This document shows positions 17,019 to 24,006 of a stretch of 64,000 nt of DNA, one piece after another (positions within the stretch are counted from its first letter, which is position 1; each line of letters opens with the position of its first letter). The position numbers and the translations under genes are program-made. The notes beneath the pieces were generated by a model. It worked only from the letters and a program-made list of their open reading frames with translations. It made no database searches and was not told where the DNA came from. The DNA comes from Microbispora siamensis. GTDB taxonomy: Bacteria > Actinomycetota > Actinomycetes > Streptosporangiales > Streptosporangiaceae. Where the stretch lies: contig NZ_BOOF01000012.1 in NCBI RefSeq assembly GCF_016863095.1, forward strand, positions 124,001-188,000. The letters run 5' to 3'.

Positions 17019-17965
17019 CCCACCCGCCGGGCGATCGTGACACCGTCACGCACCGGCAGCATCACCGACTCCACCCGGCTGTCCCGCGCGATCGTCTCGT
17101 TCAGGCCGCGTACGGCCACCTGCGCCTCGTCCTGGAAGGCCGGGTCGAACACGCGCCCGCCCAGGAACACGTTGTCGAGGACGACGAGCCCGCCCGGGGT
17201 CAGCCGCGTGACCACCTCCTCGTAGTAGTCCGGGTAGCTCTCCTTGTCGGCGTCGATGAAGGCGAAACCGACCACCGGCTCGGCCGGAAGCGCGCGCAGC
17301 GTCTCCAGCGCCGGCCCGATCCGCAGGTCGATGCGGTCGGCCACCCCCGCGCGCTCCCAGTAGTTCCGGGCGATCGACGTCCACTCCCTGCTCACGTCGC
17401 ACGCCAGCAGCCGCCCGTCCGGCGGCAGCCCCCGGGCGATGCAGATGGAGGAGTAGCCGGTGAACACCCCCACCTCCAGCGCCAGGCGGGCGCCCGACAT
17501 CCGCGCCAGCATCGTCAGCAGGGCGCCCTCGTCGTGCGAGACCTGCATACCGGCCGCGCCGCCCGTCTCCTCCCGCGTCCTGACCACCAGATCCCGCAGC
17601 ACCTCGTCCACCGGAGAGCAGTGCGTGAGCAGGTAGTCGTCCACGACGGGGGACAGGGCCCACGCCGTGTCGCCCCCGACCGGAGGCGACCAGTCGACCA
17701 CGAGCTCCTCCTGGGTGGCGAACCGCAGCAGGTGACGGGTGACCACGTCCCGCACGCCGAGCAGCGCCTCCTCGGCGGCCGCGGTCGCGATCATCTCGAA
17801 CCCGCCGGGGCACGGCCGCAGCACGCAACGCCCGGACCGCAGCTCGATCACCGCCCGGCCGTCGCCGCCCAGCACGGTCTCCGCCTTGTGGCCCATGTGC
17901 GACACGAGCTGCCTGATGTAGCGCTCGGGCCTGTCGGTGACGACGTACGCCGTCGAATGAGGCAT
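17015..17965 (-). CDS. Fusion of DUF2218 domain with a CCoAOMT-type O-methyltransferase
   Basis: A 316-residue protein from ATG 17965 with GGAGGAAG upstream. Residues about 1-95 match DUF2218, a small domain normally stand-alone in actinomycetes (STAYVVTDRPERYIRQLVSHMGHK, then VIELRSGRC). Residues about 105-316 are a class I SAM-dependent methyltransferase of the caffeoyl-CoA/catechol type: LALEVGVFTGYSSICIARGL binds SAM, and FAFIDADKESYPDYY and LVVLDN supply metal-binding acidic residues. It would methylate a hydroxyl on an aromatic substrate. The promoter is shared with the divergent ArsR-like gene, and two operators lie between them. Confidence 0.9.
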   Translation of the reverse strand: MPHSTAYVVTDRPERYIRQLVSHMGHKAETVLGGDGRAVIELRSGRCVLRPCPGGFEMIATAAAEEALLGVRDVVTRHLLRFATQEELVVDWSPPVGGDTAWALSPVVDDYLLTHCSPVDEVLRDLVVRTREETGGAAGMQVSHDEGALLTMLARMSGARLALEVGVFTGYSSICIARGLPPDGRLLACDVSREWTSIARNYWERAGVADRIDLRIGPALETLRALPAEPVVGFAFIDADKESYPDYYEEVVTRLTPGGLVVLDNVFLGGRVFDPAFQDEAQVAVRGLNETIARDSRVESVMLPVRDGVTIARRVG

Positions 17966-17988
17966 CGGCTTCCTCCATGTGACACATC

Positions 17989-18012
17989 AAGCGTCGAGAC
18001 TTTTCGACGCTT
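17989..18012. promoter_or_regulatory. Palindromic operator copy 1
   Basis: AAGCGTCGA (17989-17997) and TCGACGCTT (18004-18012) are perfect complements with a 6-base spacer, 24 bp in all. It lies 23 bases upstream of the methyltransferase start. The same pattern is repeated at 18053-18076. Confidence 0.8.
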
Positions 18013-18052
18013 CCGGCCCGGCGATTCTGCTGGCCCGCTCGCCCGTTTGTCA

Positions 18053-18076
18053 AAGCGTCGACCATCCTCGACACTT
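18053..18076. promoter_or_regulatory. Palindromic operator copy 2
   Basis: AAGCGTCGA (18053-18061) and TCGACACTT (18068-18076), 6-base spacer, one mismatch from a perfect palindrome. It ends 6 bases before the GTG of the ArsR-like gene and so would block its expression. The centres of the two copies are 64 bp apart, about six helical turns. Confidence 0.8.
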
Positions 18077-18082
18077 TCTCCC

Positions 18083-18673
18083 GTGAACGACGAGACGACG
18101 ACGGGGGAGCACCCCGCCCACGACCCCGACCTACTGGAGCTACGTACCCCCGCCCAGTTCAAGGCTCTCGGCCACCCCGTCCGTCACCGCATCGTCAACC
18201 TGCTCCGCCAGCGCCCCGCCACACTGGGGGAACTGGCCGCGGCACTGCGTGCCGCCAAGGGCACCATCGCCTACCACGTCCGCGTCCTACGCGACGCCGG
18301 CATCGTCCGCCTCGCCGGCACCCGGCACGTACGCGGCGGCACCGAACAGACCCTCGCCCTGGTCAGCCGGGGCTTCCGGCTGCACGAGGAGGCCGCCGCC
18401 GGCCCCGACTTCCTCGTCAGAGCCGCACTCGCCGAGATGCTGCCCGCCCGGCCGGGCCAGGCCGAACACACCCTGCTGAACCACCTCTGGCTCACCCAGC
18501 AGGAGGCCCACGCGCTCATCGCCCGTCTCCGCGACCTCCTGCCCCCTCCCGGCCGCACCCCGCCCCCCGGCGGCGAGCCGTACGGGCTGCTGCTCTCGCT
18601 CTACCCCGCCGACATCCCCACCCTGCCGCCCGGCCCCTCCGACGAAAGCGCCGCCAGGAACAGCGCCTCATGA
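18083..18673 (+). CDS. ArsR-like winged-helix regulator
   Basis: Small DNA-binding protein of 196 residues; GTG 18083 is chosen because longer readings would run across the operators and have no ribosome site. The winged helix is at about residues 25-95: QFKALGHPVRHRIVNLLRQRPATLGELAAALRAAKGTIAYHVRVLRDAGIVRL. The remainder is a helical dimer or sensing domain (LHEEAAAGPDFLVRAAL). It is divergent from the methyltransferase fusion, with two copies of one palindrome between them, so it very likely controls both genes. Its last 73 bases overlap the end of the convergent HIT-phosphotransferase gene. Confidence 0.85.
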   Translation: MNDETTTGEHPAHDPDLLELRTPAQFKALGHPVRHRIVNLLRQRPATLGELAAALRAAKGTIAYHVRVLRDAGIVRLAGTRHVRGGTEQTLALVSRGFRLHEEAAAGPDFLVRAALAEMLPARPGQAEHTLLNHLWLTQQEAHALIARLRDLLPPPGRTPPPGGEPYGLLLSLYPADIPTLPPGPSDESAARNSAS

Positions 18674-19998
18674 CGCGCGATATGCGCGCTGTCGGTGAGA
18701 TACAGCAGATCGTGCCCCTCCGCCACATGAGCGGCGAACGCCTCATGACCCGCCGCGGCCTCCGCACGCATATGCGCGACCAGATGCCCCAGCCGGGCCC
18801 GCGCCGTCTCCGCCAGCACCTGCCGGTCCGCCACGCCGAGCCGGTAGGCGTCGGCGAACACGCGCAGCCGCCGCGCCTGCTCCTCCACCCCCGGAGCGCT
18901 CCCGTCACGGCCGGGATCATGCAACGGCACGAACCGGTACGCGGCATAGGCCACGTCCCACACCCGCGGCCCCGGATGCGCGGTGTCGAAATCGATGAAC
19001 GCCACCGGCCGCCCCTCCCGGAAGACACAGTTGTACGGCGCCACGTCACCATGACACACGACCTCCGCCGGAGCGCGCGGCGAAAAGTACCACTCGGCGC
19101 CCTCCGGAGGCGTGAAGCCCACCGTCGCGTCGTGGTAGTCCCGCAGCAACGCCCCCACACCCGCCAGCGCATCATCCGCCATCGCGTACGGCGGCAGGGG
19201 ATAGTCCGGCACCTCACCCGGGAGGAAATCCAGCACCTCCCGCCCCTCGCCGTCACACCCGTGAGCCCTCGGCGCGCCGCCGAACCCGGCCGCCGCCAGA
19301 TGATCCAGCAGAGCGTGCACCGCCGGCGTCCACCGGCGGGCGGGCCGGCGCACCGTGCCCCCGACCCGGACGACCCGGTTGACCCCGCCCCCGGTCAGCT
19401 CCTCCTCGTCCGCCTCCGGGAAACACGTTCCGGCCGGACCGGCGAGCGCCGCGCGCAACCTCTCCGCGAGGCCGGCCGCCTGCCGGACCGACCACGGGAT
19501 CACCCCGTTCTCCGTCATCAGCGCGTGGAACTGCTGCCGCTCGTACGGAGTCCCGGGCGGCAGCGGCGCGACGTGCCAGTGCAGATGCGCGTTGCCCTGC
19601 CCGCTGCCCAGTGACAGCAGATACGTACGCTCGGAGGGGACCACCGCCTCGACCGCCAGGGCGACCCGGCGCACCGTCCGCATCAGCCGCACGTACGCCT
19701 CCTCGTCCAGGTCGCGCACCACATGCTCGACGTGGGCCTTCGGCGCCACCAGAACCTTCCCCGGCAGCGTGGGGTAACGGTCGAGGAACGCGATGTGCTC
19801 ATCGTCTTCGAACACCACCTGTTCGAAGTCGTACGCGGGGTCGCCCGCCACCACCGCACAGACGAAACAGGGGCCGCCCCTGACCCGCCGCACGTACGCG
19901 GCGACATCGAAGTCTTCCCTGGAGTGGGGGAGCGGCCCACCCGGCTCACGCCCCTCCTGCTCGTACCCCTGGGAATGGTGCCGGTCGAGCTCCGCCAT
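18601..19998 (-). CDS. Fusion of HIT-family hydrolase with APH-type phosphotransferase
   Basis: 465 residues from ATG 19998. Residues about 30-165 are a HIT domain: CFVCAVVAGDP, then GSGQGNAHLHWHVAPLP, whose HxHxH holds the nucleophilic histidine that attacks nucleoside phosphates. Residues about 195-440 are an aminoglycoside phosphotransferase fold: VCHGDVAPYNCVF (catalytic loop HGDxxxxN) and FIDFDTAHPGPRVWD (metal-binding DFD). One half hydrolyses or transfers nucleotides and the other phosphorylates a small hydroxylated compound; the joint substrate is not evident. It is divergent from another APH-type gene 73 bases away. Both active sites appear intact. Confidence 0.88.
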   Translation of the reverse strand: MAELDRHHSQGYEQEGREPGGPLPHSREDFDVAAYVRRVRGGPCFVCAVVAGDPAYDFEQVVFEDDEHIAFLDRYPTLPGKVLVAPKAHVEHVVRDLDEEAYVRLMRTVRRVALAVEAVVPSERTYLLSLGSGQGNAHLHWHVAPLPPGTPYERQQFHALMTENGVIPWSVRQAAGLAERLRAALAGPAGTCFPEADEEELTGGGVNRVVRVGGTVRRPARRWTPAVHALLDHLAAAGFGGAPRAHGCDGEGREVLDFLPGEVPDYPLPPYAMADDALAGVGALLRDYHDATVGFTPPEGAEWYFSPRAPAEVVCHGDVAPYNCVFREGRPVAFIDFDTAHPGPRVWDVAYAAYRFVPLHDPGRDGSAPGVEEQARRLRVFADAYRLGVADRQVLAETARARLGHLVAHMRAEAAAGHEAFAAHVAEGHDLLYLTDSAHIARHEALFLAALSSEGPGGRVGMSAG

Positions 19999-20071
19999 GC
20001 CGTGATCGTACGAGACCCGGCGCGGGGAAATCCCGTTGCACGGCCACGGGAACGGCGGCGACACTCCCCAA

Positions 20072-20977
20072 ATGACCGACCACCTGCCCCCCGACGGACG
20101 CGCCGGAATCGACGCGGCACTGGTCAAGCGACTGATCGCGGACCAGTTCCCGCAGTGGCGCGACCTGCCCGTCACACCGGTCCAGGTCGACGGCCGGGAC
20201 AACCGCACCTACCGCCTCGGCGAGGAGATGACGGTCCGGCTCCCGACCGCCGCCGGCTACGCACCGGCGGTGGACAAGGAACACCGATGGCTGCCGGTCC
20301 TCGCACCGTCGTTACCCGTCGCCGTGCCCGAGCCGTTGGCCAAGGGCGCACCGGGGGCGGGATACCCGTTCGAATGGTCCGTCCGCAGGTGGCTGGAGGG
20401 CGAGACCGCCTCCGCCGGCCGCATCGACGACCTGCCCGCGTTCGCCGTCGCCGTGGCCGAATTCCTCCTCGCCCTGCAGAGCGCCGACGCCACGGACGGG
20501 CCGCGAGCCGGTGCGCACAGCTTCCACCGCGGCGCATCCCCGGCCCACTACGACGACGAGACCCGCCGCACCCTGGCCGCGCTCGACGGCCGCGTCGACA
20601 CCGCGCGGGCCACGGCCGTCTGGGACGCCGCGCTCAAGGCGACCTGGCAGGGCGCGCCCGTGTGGTTCCACGGCGACCTCGCGAGCGGAAACCTGCTGGT
20701 CAGGGAGGGGCGGCTGACCGCCGTCATCGACTTCGGGACCTCGGGCGTGGGCGACCCCGCATGCGACCTGGTCATCGCGTGGACCATGTTCGCGGGGGAG
20801 AGCAGGAAGGCCTTCCGCACGACCGTACGCCAGGACCCCGCCACCTGGGCCCGGGCCAGGGGATGGGCGCTGTGGAAGGCGCTGATCGTCCTTGCCGAGG
20901 TCATCGACACGGACAAGGCGCAGGCCGCCGAACAGCTCCACGTGATCGACGAGGTCCTGACCGACCACGAGACATGA
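20072..20977 (+). CDS. APH-family phosphotransferase
   Basis: 301 residues from ATG 20072. The kinase-like fold shows the catalytic loop WFHGDLASGNLLV and the metal-binding VIDFGTSGVGDPACDL. The N-lobe includes VTPVQVDGRDNRTYRLGEEMTVRLP. This group contains macrolide and aminoglycoside kinases but also many housekeeping small-molecule kinases; the sequence alone does not show resistance. It is divergent from the HIT-APH fusion, giving two phosphotransferases back to back. The kinase-SnoaL gene follows after 75 bases in the same direction. Confidence 0.88.
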   Translation: MTDHLPPDGRAGIDAALVKRLIADQFPQWRDLPVTPVQVDGRDNRTYRLGEEMTVRLPTAAGYAPAVDKEHRWLPVLAPSLPVAVPEPLAKGAPGAGYPFEWSVRRWLEGETASAGRIDDLPAFAVAVAEFLLALQSADATDGPRAGAHSFHRGASPAHYDDETRRTLAALDGRVDTARATAVWDAALKATWQGAPVWFHGDLASGNLLVREGRLTAVIDFGTSGVGDPACDLVIAWTMFAGESRKAFRTTVRQDPATWARARGWALWKALIVLAEVIDTDKAQAAEQLHVIDEVLTDHET

Positions 20978-21052
20978 CCGGAACGCGACCTCGCTCCGCC
21001 TGGACGTCACCGGGGGAGGATGAGGTATGACCCCGGCACGAAACCCTCGCTC

Positions 21053-22000
21053 ATGACGACCCCGGAGGTCGCCGTCCTCGTCGGGCTGCAGGCAGCGGGC
21101 AAGACCACCTTCTACCGCCGGCGCCTGGCGGCGACCCACGCCCACGTCAGCAAGGACAACTGGCCGAACGCCCGCCACCGGCAGCGACGCCAGCTCCGGG
21201 TCATCGCCGAGGCCCTGGGGGAGGGGCGGAACGTCGCCGTGGACAACACCAACCCCTCCCCGGAGGAGTGGGGCCCGCTCATCGTCGCCGCCAAGGAACA
21301 CGGCGCCCGGGTCGTGGCCTACTGGTTCCCACCCGACCTCACCGCCTCCCTGGACCGCAACGCGCGGCGACCCGGCCATGCGCGAGTGCCCGAGATCGGC
21401 ATCCACGCCACGGTGAAACGCCTCCGCCGCCCACGCCTGTCGGACGGATTCGACGCGGTCCACACGGTGACCTTCGACGACCAGGGCGGCTTCACCGTAC
21501 GAGACCAGGACACGGCGGACAATGGTGGTGAGCAGCCTCCGGGGTTCCGAGGGCATCCATCGGGAGGGAGGGCCGGCATCGTGGGCGAAGCCCGCCGGGT
21601 GCGCGACAGATACAACGCCGCGTTCAACGCGCATGACATCGACGCGCTGCTCGGCACGGTCAGCCCTGGCGGGGCGTTCCTCGCCCCGGAAGGCATGGCC
21701 GAGGGCCGTGAGGAACTGCGCTCCTACCTGGAGGAGTTCTGGGCGGCCTTTCCGGACGTGCACACGGTGCTTCTGGAATCGTTCGACGTCGACGACATGA
21801 CGGTCGACGAACTGGTGCTGATCGGCACCCACAAGGGGCGCTACCGGGGACCAGGCGGCAGGGTCATCCCGCCGACGGGCCGCCCGCTGAACCTCCGCTG
21901 CTGCTACGTCTGCACCGTCGAGAACGGACTGATCATCAGCCTGCGCATGTACTTCGACCAGCTGGAGCTGCTGTCCCAGCTCGGCGTGCCCCTCCCGTGA
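21053..22000 (+). CDS. P-loop kinase fused to a SnoaL-like domain
   Basis: 315 residues if started at ATG 21053 (ATG 21020 is possible but abuts its GGGAGG). Residues about 5-150 are a polynucleotide-kinase-like P-loop domain: VLVGLQAAGKTTFYRRRL is Walker A, with AVDNTNPSPEEW and RRPGHARVPEIGIHATVKRL. Residues about 180-315 are a SnoaL-like/NTF2 fold (VRDRYNAAFNAHDIDALLG to MYFDQLELLSQLGV), an enzyme or ligand pocket. Inside the gene, GGGAGGGAGG precedes GTG 21581, so the SnoaL half may also be made on its own. A 9-codon reading frame at 21027-21056 overlaps the chosen start by ATGA. Confidence 0.85.
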   Translation: MTTPEVAVLVGLQAAGKTTFYRRRLAATHAHVSKDNWPNARHRQRRQLRVIAEALGEGRNVAVDNTNPSPEEWGPLIVAAKEHGARVVAYWFPPDLTASLDRNARRPGHARVPEIGIHATVKRLRRPRLSDGFDAVHTVTFDDQGGFTVRDQDTADNGGEQPPGFRGHPSGGRAGIVGEARRVRDRYNAAFNAHDIDALLGTVSPGGAFLAPEGMAEGREELRSYLEEFWAAFPDVHTVLLESFDVDDMTVDELVLIGTHKGRYRGPGGRVIPPTGRPLNLRCCYVCTVENGLIISLRMYFDQLELLSQLGVPLP

Positions 22001-22014
22001 ACGCGCGGCACCGC

Positions 22015-22043
22015 CGCTTGGCGAGGGTCACCCCCGCCAAGCG
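22015..22043. terminator. Bidirectional terminator hairpin
   Basis: CGCTTGGCG (22015-22023) pairs perfectly with CGCCAAGCG (22035-22043), and GGGT...ACCC bases inside the loop can extend it. It lies between the convergent kinase-SnoaL and ABM-globin genes. Confidence 0.75.
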
Positions 22044-22064
22044 CTCGGATCACGGCCCTGACGA

Positions 22065-22832
22065 TCACGAGGTAGGGAAGTAGGGCGGCGCCACGCCCCA
22101 ACCCCACCGGGGGACGGGAGCCTGCCGCGGAGGCCGGGCACCGGGCTGGGAGTTGGCGAAGGCGAGCCGGGTGCCCCACTCGATGTAGCTCGCGAAGGCG
22201 GCGCGGAACTCGGGGTCCGCCGGCAGGCCGACCACGTCCGCGGCGTCCATGAGGAGATTCACCCAGCGGCGGCGCTGAGGTTCGGTGATGGCCTTTCCGA
22301 GGTGCTGGACCAGCATGTGGTGGTAGCCGCCCCGCTCGTCGGTGTAGCGGGACGGACCGCCGAAGACCTCCGCCAGCCACATCGCGACGTACCTGGGGTG
22401 TCCCGGGTCCATGTGGGCGAAGAGGGGACCGATCAGGTCGTCCTTGAGAACCTGCTCGTAGAACGTCTCGGTGAGCCGCTCGAACGCCTCGGTGCCGCCC
22501 GCCCAGTCGTACAGGCTGGGGACCGAGGAGCCGGTGCCACGCACGGCGGTGCGCTCGTAGTGCCGCATCTCCTCGATCTGCCGCACGTACGGTTTGATCG
22601 CGGAGAAGAACGCCCCGAAATGCTCGCCAGCACGGAAACCCTGCAGGTGATCCTCGGCCGAGGTCCACGTGATGCGCAGGATGTACCACTCGGGCTCATC
22701 GACGCATCGCGACAACTCGTAGTCCACGCACTGAGGCGCGGCCGCCAAGGGCACCGCGGCGCGTTCGTAGGCGGCTTCGAACTCTTCCGCGTCCTGCTGG
22801 TCGATGCGGTAACGGATGTATTCGACGATCAC
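22065..22832 (-). CDS. Fusion of antibiotic-biosynthesis-monooxygenase domain and truncated haemoglobin
   Basis: 255 residues from GTG 22832. Residues about 1-95 are an ABM domain (ferredoxin-like; VEYIRYRIDQQDAEEFEAAYERAA, then LRITWTSAEDHLQGF), a fold used by quinone-forming monooxygenases and haem-degrading enzymes. Residues about 105-235 are a group II-like truncated globin (FERLTETFYEQVLKDDLIGPLF, then HHMLVQHLGKAITEPQRRRWVNLL, which supplies the proximal His and the Trp typical of the group). The tail is proline-rich. The pairing points to an oxygen-, NO- or peroxide-linked reaction near haem. It has its own upstream palindrome. Confidence 0.9.
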   Translation of the reverse strand: MIVEYIRYRIDQQDAEEFEAAYERAAVPLAAAPQCVDYELSRCVDEPEWYILRITWTSAEDHLQGFRAGEHFGAFFSAIKPYVRQIEEMRHYERTAVRGTGSSVPSLYDWAGGTEAFERLTETFYEQVLKDDLIGPLFAHMDPGHPRYVAMWLAEVFGGPSRYTDERGGYHHMLVQHLGKAITEPQRRRWVNLLMDAADVVGLPADPEFRAAFASYIEWGTRLAFANSQPGARPPRQAPVPRWGWGVAPPYFPTS

Positions 22833-22874
22833 GTCAGCGCCGCTTCAGGGGGCCGCACTGCCAGAGGATAAGAT

Positions 22875-22895
22875 CATGCTTGCATTGTAAGCATG
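22875..22895. promoter_or_regulatory. Operator inside the promoter of the ABM-globin gene
   Basis: CATGCTT (22875-22881) and AAGCATG (22889-22895) are perfect complements around a 7-base spacer that is itself nearly symmetric. On the minus strand TTACAT, 17 bases and GATCTT would form the promoter, with the palindrome in its spacer. The bound repressor is unknown. Confidence 0.6.
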
Positions 22896-22948
22896 TAACT
22901 CCCATTAGAGCGCGGGCGACGACGGCTCAGCTCGCCAGAAGTGGCTGA

Positions 22949-23827
22949 TCACGCGGAGTCCGTAGGATCAGCGCGGAGCATCTCAAGGAAGGCCGTGGCC
23001 GCCGGAGACGGCCGGTTGTCCCAGATCAGGTACTCCACCCGCGTGGGAGCATCGCGAAGGCGAATGACCCGCAGGTCGGGAAATCGCGGCGCGTACGCGG
23101 CGGGCAGCATGCCCACCCCGAGGCCCTGCCGCACCAGATCGACCATGAGGTCCGCGGACGACACCTCGAAGGGCACATCACGGCGGACTCCCGCCGCCGC
23201 GAAGGCCTGGTCCGACTGCGCTCGACCGGCCGCGCCGACGCGGAAGTCGATGAACGGCTCGTCCGCCAGGCCCCGCAGGTCCGCCTCGCTCTCCGTCCGG
23301 TGGTAATCGGGCGCGACCACGGCGACCAGCTCACCTCCGCCGAGGAGGCGGCTCTGGACGCCCTTGGGTTCCATGCGCGGGGGCAGACCGAGGAACGCGA
23401 CGTCCACGCCGCCCTGCCGGACCCGCTCGATCAGCTCGTCGCTGCCCGCCGCGGCGAGCGTGATGCGCACCCGCGGATAGCGCCGGCGATAGTCCCTCAG
23501 CGCGACCGGCAGGTCGACGGCCGCCACCGTGGGAATGGTGCCGACGGCGAGCCTCCCGCGGATCTCCCCGGCGGCGGCCGCTACCTCGGCCCTGGCGCGG
23601 TCCGCGGCCTCCAGACACTCCCGCGCCGCGGAGAGGAACGCCTCTCCGGCCGGTGTCAGCCGCACACGCCGGCTGGTCCGCTCGAACAACCGCGCGCCCA
23701 GCTCCCGCTCCAGAGCGGCGATCTGATGACTGAGCGCCGACTGCACCACACGGCAGCGCTCGGCCGCCCGGGTGAAGTTCGACGTCTCCGCGACTGCCAC
23801 GACGTACCTCAGCTGCTGCAGTTCCAC
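22949..23827 (-). CDS. LysR-family transcriptional regulator
   Basis: 292 residues from GTG 23827; longer readings would run through the divergent promoter region. The winged HTH is at residues about 1-60 (ELQQLRYVVAVAETSNFTRAAERCRVVQSALSHQIAALERELGARLFERTSRRVRLT). The substrate-binding periplasmic-like domain follows (about residues 88-285; LAVGTIPTVAAVDLP, DELIERVRQGGVDVAFLG, LVRQGLGVGMLP). It is divergent from an MFS transporter, the usual LysR arrangement, so it probably activates that gene in response to the exported compound. Confidence 0.93.
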   Translation of the reverse strand: MELQQLRYVVAVAETSNFTRAAERCRVVQSALSHQIAALERELGARLFERTSRRVRLTPAGEAFLSAARECLEAADRARAEVAAAAGEIRGRLAVGTIPTVAAVDLPVALRDYRRRYPRVRITLAAAGSDELIERVRQGGVDVAFLGLPPRMEPKGVQSRLLGGGELVAVVAPDYHRTESEADLRGLADEPFIDFRVGAAGRAQSDQAFAAAGVRRDVPFEVSSADLMVDLVRQGLGVGMLPAAYAPRFPDLRVIRLRDAPTRVEYLIWDNRPSPAATAFLEMLRADPTDSA

Positions 23828-23845
23828 CGAACCATAGTGAACCAC

Positions 23846-23885
23846 GATCAATACCGATGAAAAGTATGTGTTGGACTCATTGATC
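23846..23885. promoter_or_regulatory. Candidate LysR binding site
   Basis: GATCAAT (23846-23852) and ATTGATC (23879-23885) are perfect complements. The match extends outward as ACCAC and GGTGGT with one extra base. It is centred in the LysR/MFS divergent region, about 20 bases upstream of the LysR start. LysR sites typically consist of two spaced half-sites like this. Confidence 0.5.
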
Positions 23886-24006
23886 GGTGGTCGCGCACCC
23901 TTGATGTCGGCGGCCACCGGGCCCTGCGCCACCGCCGACTCCTTCCGCCGCGTCGAGTGCCAGATGCCACCTGCCGGCGGTTGATCAACCATCAGAAAGA
24001 ACACCA

